64,000 nt of DNA from Robertkochia marina (GTDB taxonomy: Bacteria; Bacteroidota; Bacteroidia; Flavobacteriales; Flavobacteriaceae): NCBI RefSeq assembly GCF_004799345.1, contig NZ_SSMC01000003.1, forward strand, positions 248,001 to 312,000. Direction: 5' to 3'. Every line of letters starts with the position of its first letter. Within the stretch, counting starts at the first letter, position 1. Below the pieces are notes generated by a model that ran no database searches, was not told where the DNA came from, and saw nothing but the letters and a program-made list of their open reading frames with translations. Below, piece by piece: positions 7,460-15,821 of this stretch. Made by a program: the position numbers and the translations under genes.

Positions 7460-8808
7460 TGTTGAAGAAAGTCCTGGTTTTCTGCCTTGTCCTCACTTCA
7501 GTACTCACCTGGTCTCAGGAAACACCTAAGAAAGGGTCAGCAGGAGATCTAAGCGGACAATGGCGGACGTTCTATATGGCGACCCTGAATAAGGGGGAGT
7601 TGAAAGATTTTAATGCCCTGGGCACAGGAGGTTTTATTAAGTATGAACACCGATGGCATTCAGGGTTTTACCTGGGCGGTGCCCTTTACACTACAGTGAA
7701 TACAGGGATTCAGGATCTTACCGACCCCGATGCTATAACCGGAAGAGCAAGCAGATACGAGGAAGGGCTCTTTAACCTGGAAGATATTGAAGAGGTATGG
7801 ACCGGCCTGCTGGGAGAACTCTACCTCGGTTATCAATGGAATACCCATGAAATTAAGGTGGGGCGTATGAAGTTAAAGACGTCGTTTCTCAATCCACAGG
7901 ATGGGCGTATGATTCCTACCCTGGTCCAGGGTGCCTGGTATACTTACAGGGGCAAAAAAGGTGCTACTTACCAATTGGGAGTATTGGACCGTATTGCTCC
8001 CCGATCTACCAGTAAATTCTTTAACATAGGGGAGAGTATCGGACTTTACCCTGTGGGCAGGGATATCGCCGGACAGCCTTCTCAATACGGAGAGAATGTG
8101 CGTTCTGATTTTATAGGGATCGCCGACATAGCGATTCCGGTTTCAGAACGGTTGTGGTTACAGGTTTCTGATTATTACGTAGACAATGTCTTTAATAGTT
8201 TTTATGTAAAGCCGAGGTATCAAATTAGTGAACGATGGACTGCAGAGGCAGAGTGGCTGCATCAAAACCGGCTTAATAACGGGGGGAATGGTATTGATTC
8301 TCTGAGTTATTTCAGGGATAAATTTGCCGATGTATTCGGTGCAAGGGTTATTTATAATCTCAAAGGCTCTTCTTCTGTTTCCCTGGCGTATAATCGAATT
8401 ACCCGTGCAGGGCGGTTCTTGTTTCCCAGGGAATGGGGACGGGAGTTCCTGTTTAGCTTCCAAAAACGGGAGCGGAGCGAGGGTACGGCCGGAAATCACG
8501 CCCTGGTAGCCTATTATAATACAAGGGTTGAAATCCCATCTATTGGAACAAGCATTCAATCATTTTGGAGTGTGGGCCAACATTGGAAAGATGACCCATT
8601 TGACCTGGCACTAAACAAATATGCGTTTCCGAGCTATGCCCATTTTAACGCCGATCTGTTCTTCAATATTAAAGGACTAAAAGGCTTCCGACCGGAACTT
8701 CTGGTGACCTATAAGGTGGCCAATGGGGACTATCCCGACAACCCGAACTATATTTTTAACAAGGCGGATATGTGGAATTTTAATTTGGTCTTGAATTATA
8801 GTTTTTAG
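7456..8808 (+). CDS. OprD-like outer-membrane porin
   Basis: A 450-residue protein with a signal peptide (VLVFCLVLTSVLTWSQ), then a full-length barrel ending in Phe (NFNLVLNYSF). Segments such as GQWRTFYMATL, GFIKYEHRWHSGFYLGGALYT and KVGRMKLKTSFLNPQDGRM resemble the first strands of OprD/porin-family proteins, including the GR-x-x-LKT-PF-like constriction segment. It overlaps the upstream cytochrome gene by 4 bases (ATGA). It may supply the cytochrome substrate (thiosulfate, tetrathionate or an organic acid) across the outer membrane. Substrate not determinable. Confidence 0.75.
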   Translation: MMLKKVLVFCLVLTSVLTWSQETPKKGSAGDLSGQWRTFYMATLNKGELKDFNALGTGGFIKYEHRWHSGFYLGGALYTTVNTGIQDLTDPDAITGRASRYEEGLFNLEDIEEVWTGLLGELYLGYQWNTHEIKVGRMKLKTSFLNPQDGRMIPTLVQGAWYTYRGKKGATYQLGVLDRIAPRSTSKFFNIGESIGLYPVGRDIAGQPSQYGENVRSDFIGIADIAIPVSERLWLQVSDYYVDNVFNSFYVKPRYQISERWTAEAEWLHQNRLNNGGNGIDSLSYFRDKFADVFGARVIYNLKGSSSVSLAYNRITRAGRFLFPREWGREFLFSFQKRERSEGTAGNHALVAYYNTRVEIPSIGTSIQSFWSVGQHWKDDPFDLALNKYAFPSYAHFNADLFFNIKGLKGFRPELLVTYKVANGDYPDNPNYIFNKADMWNFNLVLNYSF

Positions 8809-8996
8809 ATTGAGCTAAGGAGCTAAGGAGCTAAGGAGCTAAGGAGCTAAGGAGCTAAGGATAACAAACTCTTGCCTCGAACTCAAACCTGCCTGCGGCA
8901 GGCAGGCTCGTCCCTGAAACTGAAACTCGTCCCTCAAACTGAAACTCGTACCTCAAACTGAAACTCGTACCTGAAACATGTCTACGGCACGCAGGC
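8809..8996. repeat. Tandem ctaaggag words and gaaactcgt words
   Basis: Five to six copies of ctaaggag (about 8814-8860) are followed by the palindrome CCTGCCTGCGGCAGGCAGG (near 8889-8907) and several copies of the word tcgt-acct/ccct-gaaactgaaac up to 8985. The block separates two convergent genes. The unit is too short and irregular for CRISPR. Confidence 0.7.
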
Positions 8997-11900
8997 TCAC
9001 AATCTCACCTTTACCTTACGCCCAAACCGAAACCAGGCAAGGAAGCTCAAGACTACCATGGTAGCAAAGAGCACATAAACAAAGAAAGGAATGGGTACCG
9101 GATCTCCGGCGGCATAGCTGTGCAGACCGGAGAGATAGTAATTGACTCCAAAGGAAGTCATAATGATCGACCAAAAAGCGAACATACTGCTTACGTTTAA
9201 TACAAATGGATTATTGAATTTAGGGATCAATCTGAGGTGAAGCACCACCGCATATACTATAATACTAATAAGCGCCCAGGTTTCTTTTGGGTCCCATGCC
9301 CAGTAACGTCCCCAGGACTCATTGGCCCATACCCCGCCAAGAAAGGTGCCCACAGCCAACACAAAAACGCCAATAGTCATGGAGATCTCGTTGATATAGG
9401 TAAGTTCTTTGATCCGAAGGTCGATCTTTCCGGCAATGGCTGTATTGCGAATGATCATCAGTATCATAACCATGAGCCCAAGGATGGCAGAAAGTGCCAA
9501 AGGTGCATAGCTACTCACAATGGTGGCTACATGTACCTTTAACCAATACGATTTTAAGACCGGCATGAGGTTGGTAATCTCCGGGTTGAGCCAGTCGAGA
9601 TAACTAACAAATAACAGAGCTCCTGAAAATAGGGAGGCCAGAGGAAGGGCAAAATCTGATTTTCTGAAAGTCAGAAAACCGCATAGTAAGAGTACCCATG
9701 AAACAAATACCAGCATTTCATAACCATTGCTCCACGGGGCATGCCCTCCTACATACCACCTGAGGATAAGGTTACCTGTAAAAACAAGAAATCCGATCAG
9801 GGTGACAACCAGGGTGATATTCCAAAGGTAATCCAACCATTTAGAAGCTGTAAATATTCGGGCAACGGCGATGACCAAGAGAATGGCTCCGGTGGTAAAT
9901 AGTAATTGGAACATCCAGAAATTAATGTTCAATTCATTGTATAGAAGTTCTGCGTTGATCTTTTTTTCTCCCGGAATGATCTCAGCTGCCAGCACTTCCT
10001 GGTAGGTCCTTATATATTCCAGTTTACCATTAGCTTCTTCCCAGTTCTTGCGCATGACATCATCAAAATACAGCGGAAGGATATTTTTGGCGAACCGTGC
10101 GTCTTCTGCTGCAAAGTCATTAAAATCGTGGGTGGGGGCAAACCAGGTATTTTCAGGGTCGTTGGCCTTAGGGAAGATCCGAAGGTAATCGCCCTGAAAA
10201 ATTCCAAATACAATATTAAAGCGCTCATCTACCTTGATCACTTCCTTATCGGTTTCATTGCGTTCGGCGGGTTTCTTAAGGTTGGCTTCTTCAACGGCCT
10301 CTGCCAACAAGTAATTTCCTTGAGGGTCCAGGAAGGCATTAAAACTGAATTTTTCTGATCCTGACAGGGTTTGGGGCCTGAGATCAGGAGGCAGTTTTTC
10401 GGTATCGATCTTAATGAGGGGGATGTTACGCCAGATCTCCGGGGCCATATACATGGAAAGAAAAACCTGTTCCGGCGTGAGTTTGGCCATGCCTAGATCG
10501 GCAGGCATTTCCAAATAGGTTTTCCTGGAGATCTTTCTCAGGAATTCGGAAGCGAGGGAATTGATGGGTTTGATCCTTCCATCAAGATCCTGCACCAGGA
10601 TCCTTCCAAATTGTGCTGCCTGATGGTCAGGTAGTACGGGTGTAATTTCTACAGGAGGTTGGGCCGTTACCAGGGTCGTTGCCAATAGCAGCGTAAGGGA
10701 GGCAAGTTGCTTCTGTTGTTTGATACGTTTTAACTTTCGATTGACAATTCTAAAATGGGACTGTTTGCCAAAGAGGGTGAAAAACATCCCCAGCCCCATG
10801 AGGAGGTAGCCCAGGTAACTTATATAGGTGCCCGGACGATCCCGGTTTACCGAAAGTACCGTGCCCAGTTCATCGGTATCATAACTGGCCTGGTAAAAGC
10901 GGTACCCCTTATGATCGAGCACGTGGTTCATATGAATGCGATAAGGCGAACGTGTATCTCCGTCTACGACCTGCACCTCACTGGCATAGGATGAAGGACT
11001 CGTAGAACCGGGATAGCGTTCCAGTTGGAAATCTTCAAGAAAAATAGCGAATGGAAGGTCAATAGACCTGGCTCCGAAGCTGATCGTGCCCGAATACCCA
11101 CCGAGGGCAATGCGGTGGGAGATGGGGAGGAAGCCACTTCGGTAGAGGAGGTTGATCTCCTGGGTTTCCCCATTCAGTTGTAACTCACATCGAACGATAT
11201 CGTCTTTATTATCTTCATTATCTCCCTCGTTTTTTGAAGTACTGACAAAGCTCATCGTTGCGTTTTCATAAACCCGGAGCGGAACAAAAGACAGATCGCC
11301 TTTTCTCAACAAGGTTCTTAGCGCAATGGATTGTAAAGAATCTTTAGAGATCTTTCCGGCTGTCTGATCGGACATTTTAAAATAGTCAAGGGCTATCGGA
11401 CTCTGAATCCTTACCTCACCATTAATTACCCTGAAATTAACAAGGTCATCCCCGGAGGCTTCGTACCCCAGTTTGAGCTGGGGAGTCAGGGCCTGTATTT
11501 CTCCTTTTTTAAGTAAGATGGTTTCCCGACCTTGTCCGCGGCTCACCACCAGTTCTATCATTGGTTGCCCTTCGTTCTCTCCCTCTTCTACTCGTAATTC
11601 TGCATCGGGAATAAATTCTTTGATGATAAGGTCCATCTCTGTTCCCGAAAGATCCAGGGGAATGGTTGTGGGTAAGCCGGTCAGGGCACTGAGATTGGTT
11701 TTACGATCAAAATCGTGATGTTCTTTTCCCCTGGTCAGATGCAATCTGAGGTAGTTGTCACTTGAAATGACCGTTGAGGATTGTTGTCCTTCCCTGATAC
11801 GCATTACTCCGGCCTCAGCCGTATATCGGGTAATGGCCGCTCCTAGCAGGATGACCAAAAAGGACAGGTGAAATAACAGGATGGCCCATTTCTCCTTTTT

Positions 11901-12113
11901 ATACAAACGGTACTTAAAAATATTGGCCAGAAAACTTATAGCGAGACCGGCCATGACCACCTCAAACCACCAGCTGTCATAGATGAGTTCCCAGGCTACC
12001 GGGGTGCCGAAATCATTTTCGATAAAAGTTGCCGTAGCCATGGCAACCGCAAATATTACAAGTAATAACAGGGCTAGTGAAGGTGAAGAAAAAACTTTAA
12101 AAAGGGTGCGCAT
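8997..12113 (-). CDS. ccsBA: Fused cytochrome c biogenesis protein CcsBA (ResB-CcsA)
   Basis: This is the system II haem exporter/cytochrome c synthetase as one polypeptide. The N-terminal ResB part has paired membrane helices near residues 5-80, a large periplasmic region and another helix near 430. The C-terminal CcsA part is polytopic with the haem-handling signature WGRYWAWDPKETWALI around residue 940 and periplasmic His residues. I start at the ATG 12111-12113 (MRTLFKVFSSPS, 1038 residues). AGAGG is spaced 7 bases upstream, whereas the longer frame begins with TTG. It lies 62 bp downstream of nrfA in a nrfH-nrfA-ccsBA unit, so it probably serves maturation of the NrfHA haems, including the unusual CxxCK site. 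Confidence 0.93.
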   Translation of the reverse strand: MRTLFKVFSSPSLALLLLVIFAVAMATATFIENDFGTPVAWELIYDSWWFEVVMAGLAISFLANIFKYRLYKKEKWAILLFHLSFLVILLGAAITRYTAEAGVMRIREGQQSSTVISSDNYLRLHLTRGKEHHDFDRKTNLSALTGLPTTIPLDLSGTEMDLIIKEFIPDAELRVEEGENEGQPMIELVVSRGQGRETILLKKGEIQALTPQLKLGYEASGDDLVNFRVINGEVRIQSPIALDYFKMSDQTAGKISKDSLQSIALRTLLRKGDLSFVPLRVYENATMSFVSTSKNEGDNEDNKDDIVRCELQLNGETQEINLLYRSGFLPISHRIALGGYSGTISFGARSIDLPFAIFLEDFQLERYPGSTSPSSYASEVQVVDGDTRSPYRIHMNHVLDHKGYRFYQASYDTDELGTVLSVNRDRPGTYISYLGYLLMGLGMFFTLFGKQSHFRIVNRKLKRIKQQKQLASLTLLLATTLVTAQPPVEITPVLPDHQAAQFGRILVQDLDGRIKPINSLASEFLRKISRKTYLEMPADLGMAKLTPEQVFLSMYMAPEIWRNIPLIKIDTEKLPPDLRPQTLSGSEKFSFNAFLDPQGNYLLAEAVEEANLKKPAERNETDKEVIKVDERFNIVFGIFQGDYLRIFPKANDPENTWFAPTHDFNDFAAEDARFAKNILPLYFDDVMRKNWEEANGKLEYIRTYQEVLAAEIIPGEKKINAELLYNELNINFWMFQLLFTTGAILLVIAVARIFTASKWLDYLWNITLVVTLIGFLVFTGNLILRWYVGGHAPWSNGYEMLVFVSWVLLLCGFLTFRKSDFALPLASLFSGALLFVSYLDWLNPEITNLMPVLKSYWLKVHVATIVSSYAPLALSAILGLMVMILMIIRNTAIAGKIDLRIKELTYINEISMTIGVFVLAVGTFLGGVWANESWGRYWAWDPKETWALISIIVYAVVLHLRLIPKFNNPFVLNVSSMFAFWSIIMTSFGVNYYLSGLHSYAAGDPVPIPFFVYVLFATMVVLSFLAWFRFGRKVKVRL

Positions 12114-12175
12114 AAGTATACCTCTATACAAGAGATGAATTGTTTAGTTAAATTTTACAGGTAGCAGGAAGGATA

Positions 12176-13675
12176 TCAATTGGAGGCCTCGGCCACCTTA
12201 TCTGAGCTCATTTTGGCTTCACGGGCCTTAGCCTCTTCCAGCCATTTGGGCAGGAGGTTTTCTTTAAAAGCCTCTTTTTCGGCTTTCATTTTATCCATAT
12301 CCATCCCCAGGAATTCCTGGGCTTTTTCTTTCGTAGCAATATCCGGGAAAGGAACTTCCTCATTAAAGCCAAGCTGTGAAAGCAGGCGGGCAAGTTTTAC
12401 CCTGGCATCCTGGGCCTTGGCCATTCCGCCACCAATTACCCTGGCCGTTTCTACCGGAGAGTGGAAGGAGGCTCCGTGTGCGGCAGCTGCATAATCCCAT
12501 CGCCATTGGGCGTGGCGAATGTCGGTTAATATGGGTTGCATTTGCTCCTCGGTGGCTCCGAGATCCCAGCATTTTTTGGCTTCTAGATGCGCTCTAACCA
12601 ATTGTTCTTCCAGTTTGAGACGGTTCTCGGTTGCCTTGCGCTGACGATCGTAAACATTGGCGCGCAGCTGTTCAGCATTAACACGGTGACACACCTGGCA
12701 GGCGTTATTGATATTGTTTAAAGGCGATTGAATATGGTGGTCTGTATATTTTTGTCCGCCCTCACTGGCATAAGGCATATGGCAATCTGCACAGCTCACT
12801 CCACGGTCGGCATGGATTCCGGTGAGGTAGGTTTCATAACCCGGATGCTGTGCTTTCAGCATGGGAGCCTTGCTCAGGGCATGGGTCCAATCTGAAAACC
12901 CTAATTCGTCATAATACTTTTCCATATCCTCCACCTTCATTCCGTCTTTCCAGGGGAATACCAGGTAGGGAGTACCTTCTTTTCCGGGTAAATTTTTATT
13001 GAAATAGTACTCTACATGACACTGTGCGCAAACCAGGGAGCGCATTTCCTGGTGGGTGACCTTACTGATATCTTCACCCATGGCTTCAAAAGCCTCGATC
13101 AGGGCGGGCCGGGAGATCTGTAATTTCATGGTTTCAGCATTGTGACAATCGGCACAACCTATAGGGTTGACTACTTCAGCACCTTTATCGGCCCATTTTC
13201 CCGAATAAAATTCGGCTACTCCGATCTCATTCATCAATCTGGGGACATCGGGACTCTTACAGGTCCAGCAGGTTGCCGGCATCGGACCGTCTCCGGGACC
13301 GGTTGGCCCTCCGGTTCTCAGGGTGTTGTGTATGTCTTCCACCGAATAATAGTGCCCACGACCCTGGTTGTAATCCTTGGCGAATCCGTAACCCGCCCAT
13401 AAGATGACCAGGTTGGGATCTTCTTCCAGCATATCCCGCATTTTTGAGCCACCCTGGTAAGAGGCAAATCCCGTATCTGAGGTTTGCAGGTACGACTGGT
13501 ATTCTGCAGGAAAGTTTTTGCCCCAAACGGCATTGCGGGGTTCGTTTTGGTCGATGTTCACCTGTGGAGCATACTTGAACTTGGCTTCGTTTTTACGATT
13601 GATGATGCTAGAGGCCAGCAGCCCCAGGAGAAAAACCACGACTATTGTTATGAGAAAAAGCACCTTATTTTTCAT
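12176..13675 (-). CDS. nrfA: Ammonia-forming cytochrome c nitrite reductase, catalytic subunit NrfA
   Basis: Pentahaem periplasmic enzyme that reduces nitrite to ammonium with six electrons. The 499-residue protein has an N-terminal hydrophobic leader (5-24). The haem sites in order are CWTCK (136-140, the Lys-ligated active-site haem diagnostic for NrfA), CADCH (174-178), CAQCH (216-220), CADCH (295-299) and CQVCH (326-330). Further hallmarks are the Tyr-bearing CHVEYYF after the third haem and the calcium/active-site region with HHIQSPL. Its start overlaps the end of nrfH by 11 bases; ccsBA follows. Confidence 0.97.
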   Translation of the reverse strand: MKNKVLFLITIVVVFLLGLLASSIINRKNEAKFKYAPQVNIDQNEPRNAVWGKNFPAEYQSYLQTSDTGFASYQGGSKMRDMLEEDPNLVILWAGYGFAKDYNQGRGHYYSVEDIHNTLRTGGPTGPGDGPMPATCWTCKSPDVPRLMNEIGVAEFYSGKWADKGAEVVNPIGCADCHNAETMKLQISRPALIEAFEAMGEDISKVTHQEMRSLVCAQCHVEYYFNKNLPGKEGTPYLVFPWKDGMKVEDMEKYYDELGFSDWTHALSKAPMLKAQHPGYETYLTGIHADRGVSCADCHMPYASEGGQKYTDHHIQSPLNNINNACQVCHRVNAEQLRANVYDRQRKATENRLKLEEQLVRAHLEAKKCWDLGATEEQMQPILTDIRHAQWRWDYAAAAHGASFHSPVETARVIGGGMAKAQDARVKLARLLSQLGFNEEVPFPDIATKEKAQEFLGMDMDKMKAEKEAFKENLLPKWLEEAKAREAKMSSDKVAEASN

Positions 13676-14285
13676 GGCTTACACTTTTTGTATTCGATAA
13701 TTCATTTTTTAACCAGGCAGGAACCACCTCCATGGTCGGGTCGGTAGGTAAGGGGGCTATATTGGTTCTGATAGTCGATTGTCCGTGTACACGCCCGTGG
13801 GGTACTTCCCTATGGCAGCTCCAGCAGGTCCTGTCGGTTCGGTTGCTGGCGTGAGAATCCAGCCAGCCGGTGTATTTGGTTTGGGTGACTTGTTGAACAT
13901 GGCATCGCAAACAATTATCCTGTACCACAGCGGCCGATTCATCCCTCATAAAGATCACCTCAGGTTCTTTTCTCAGGGTAAATATAGAGGCGTGGTAAAG
14001 GCCGTCTTTAGCTTTAAAATAGTATTGGTTAAACACATTGTTGTGGGGTACGTGACAATCATTACAACTGGCCCATTCCCGGTGAGAACTGTGCATCCAG
14101 CTATTGTAAACCGGGGTCATTACATGGCAGTTCACACAGGCCTGAGGGTCGTCAGATAAATAAGACAGCACCTCAGCTTCCCTTGCTGTGAAAAAGGAAA
14201 AGCCCAGCATCACAGCAATCAGAAATACGGCTGTGGTACGCCATCTGGAGGTTTTAGGGGGCAAGATGTTCTTAAAAAATCCCAC
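13665..14285 (-). CDS. nrfH: Cytochrome c nitrite reductase membrane subunit NrfH
   Basis: NapC/NirT-family tetrahaem quinol dehydrogenase that passes electrons from menaquinol to NrfA. The 206-residue protein has one N-terminal anchor (about 17-33) and four haem motifs: CVNCHVM (50-56, with the Met typical of NrfH haem 1), CNDCH (74-78), CLRCH (125-129) and CWSCH (154-158). It is the first gene of the nrfHA-ccsBA unit and overlaps nrfA by 11 bases. Upstream is a 159-bp divergent control region shared with a porin gene; I see no certain FNR/CRP box in it. Confidence 0.96.
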   Translation of the reverse strand: MGFFKNILPPKTSRWRTTAVFLIAVMLGFSFFTAREAEVLSYLSDDPQACVNCHVMTPVYNSWMHSSHREWASCNDCHVPHNNVFNQYYFKAKDGLYHASIFTLRKEPEVIFMRDESAAVVQDNCLRCHVQQVTQTKYTGWLDSHASNRTDRTCWSCHREVPHGRVHGQSTIRTNIAPLPTDPTMEVVPAWLKNELSNTKSVSHEK

Positions 14286-14444
14286 GGGTGTAAAATGTTT
14301 AGATAAAATTAATGAATTATACCCTCTTGAACACTTTGAATGGTAATTTTTGTTAAGAAAAGTTTAAATTTTTGAGGAGAGGGGAGGGTGGGATTGTTCA
14401 GATTTTTCATAATTTTAGTCCACCTATCCAATACTTATACTAAA

Positions 14445-15728
14445 ATGAGATACCCAATAACCCTTGTCCTGGGCCTTGTGCTCGTATGTTTTTCAACTTC
14501 ACTTTTTTCCCAGGAATTCAAAGCAGACATTGATTTCAGGGATCGATTTGAGTTTCGTCATGGGTTTAACAACCTTTTTCCAGATGGTGCCGATCCTGCG
14601 GCATTCGTGCGCCAACGGGCCCGTTTAAATCTTGATTTTATTTCTGAACATGTAGATCTTAAGTTCGCCATCCAGGATATCAGTACCTGGGGAGATACCC
14701 GACAGATTCTGCCTCAGGACGAGAATAACTCCCTTATGTTGTTCCAGGCCTGGGCGCGGATAAAATTTAATCCGAACTGGAGCCTGAAACTGGGCCGACA
14801 GGTAATTTCTTATGATGATCAGCGTATCCTCGGGGGACTCGACTGGGCCATGCAGGGGCGTTTTCACGATGCCGCTCTGGCAAGATATCAAAAAGATGGC
14901 TTTAAGGCTGATGTGGCAGTAACCTTTAACCAACAGGGCGAAAGGGTATTTGATACCGACTTCCCGATCATCGGGTTCTTTTCCTATAAATCGATGCAGT
15001 TTCTGCATATGACCAAAACCTGGGAAAACACCACCGGAAGCTTTCTTTTCCTGAACAACGGATTTCAAAGCCTTACCGGTCCCGATAATGATATTGCGGA
15101 AGGGGTGTTCTACAGGCAGACCACCGGTGCCTTTGTGAACAGTAAACCCGGGAATTGGATCATGGAAGGATTTGCGTATTACCAGTCTGGAGAGGCTGAG
15201 GCCGGTGTTGATCTAAGTGCTTATGACATTGGGTTCCAGGGATCCTATAAACCGGGATCAGTTCTTTACGGAGCAGGTTTCGAGATCTTGAGCGGTACCG
15301 ACCAGGAGGGGGAATCAAAGAATAAATCTTTCTTCCCGCTATACGGTACTAACCATAAGTTTAACGGATTTATGGATTATTTCTATGTTGGTAACCACGC
15401 CAATAATGTAGGGCTTAATGACGTTTTTGCAAGAGTGGTTATCCCTACCGGGGAGCGGGCCAACCTGCTTGTTAAGGCCCATTATTTTGGGGCTAATGCT
15501 GAACTCACGGGAGGTGCTGATGCTTACCTGGGCACTGAGATCGATGCAGTGTATACGCTGAACTTTTTTAAGTTCGCTACCCTGAATGTCGGGTATTCGC
15601 ATATGTTTGCCTCTGACAGTATGAGTCTGATAAAGGGAGGAACCACCAATGATAATAACAATTACTGGGCCTGGGCCATGATCAAGATCAATCCTACCTT
15701 ACTCCGACATCAATGGACGCCTGATTAA
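14445..15728 (+). CDS. Alginate-export-type outer-membrane porin
   Basis: A signal-peptide protein (MRYPITLVLGLVLVCFSTSL, cleaved after FSQ) of 427 residues. The mature start FKADIDFRDRFEFRHGFNN and the segments FVRQRARLNLDF, LKLGRQVISYDDQRILG and GLDWAMQGRFHDAALARY are characteristic of the alginate_exp family of 16-18 strand barrels. I place the start at ATG 14445 because the frame upstream begins with GTG and encodes no part of a signal peptide. It is divergent from nrfH, suggesting joint control or a role in passing small anions. Actual substrate unknown; alginate export is unlikely in this context. Confidence 0.8.
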   Translation: MRYPITLVLGLVLVCFSTSLFSQEFKADIDFRDRFEFRHGFNNLFPDGADPAAFVRQRARLNLDFISEHVDLKFAIQDISTWGDTRQILPQDENNSLMLFQAWARIKFNPNWSLKLGRQVISYDDQRILGGLDWAMQGRFHDAALARYQKDGFKADVAVTFNQQGERVFDTDFPIIGFFSYKSMQFLHMTKTWENTTGSFLFLNNGFQSLTGPDNDIAEGVFYRQTTGAFVNSKPGNWIMEGFAYYQSGEAEAGVDLSAYDIGFQGSYKPGSVLYGAGFEILSGTDQEGESKNKSFFPLYGTNHKFNGFMDYFYVGNHANNVGLNDVFARVVIPTGERANLLVKAHYFGANAELTGGADAYLGTEIDAVYTLNFFKFATLNVGYSHMFASDSMSLIKGGTTNDNNNYWAWAMIKINPTLLRHQWTPD

Positions 15729-15821
15729 GGCCTCAATACCAGGTGTTTACCATTCACCATCTATAATTTATAATCCTTTCGTACCCACGTACCCCTGCCT
15801 GCGGCAGGCAGGCTCGTAACT
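15729..15821. repeat. Palindrome CCTGCCTGCGGCAGGCAGG in a convergent intergenic gap
   Basis: The 93-bp gap between convergent genes contains the words tcgtacccacgtaccc and the perfect palindrome CCTGCCTGCGGCAGGCAGG (about 15795-15813) followed by ctcgtaac. The same palindrome plus ctcgt occurs near 8889, with degenerate forms near 26785-26825, 26955, 36530, 36857, 52067 and 54766. Confidence 0.65.

Noticed and set aside
8158-8559. 133-codon minus-strand frame
   Set aside because: Antisense shadow inside the porin gene.
8814-8985. Possible CRISPR array
   Set aside because: Units are 8-20 bp, contiguous or irregular, with no unique spacers and no cas genes.
12114-12131. Upstream start of ccsBA
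   Set aside because: The extension begins with TTG; the ATG at 12111-12113 has a well-spaced AGAGG.
14388-14444. GTG start for the alginate-export-type porin
   Set aside because: The 19 extra residues are not part of the signal peptide, which starts at the ATG 14445.
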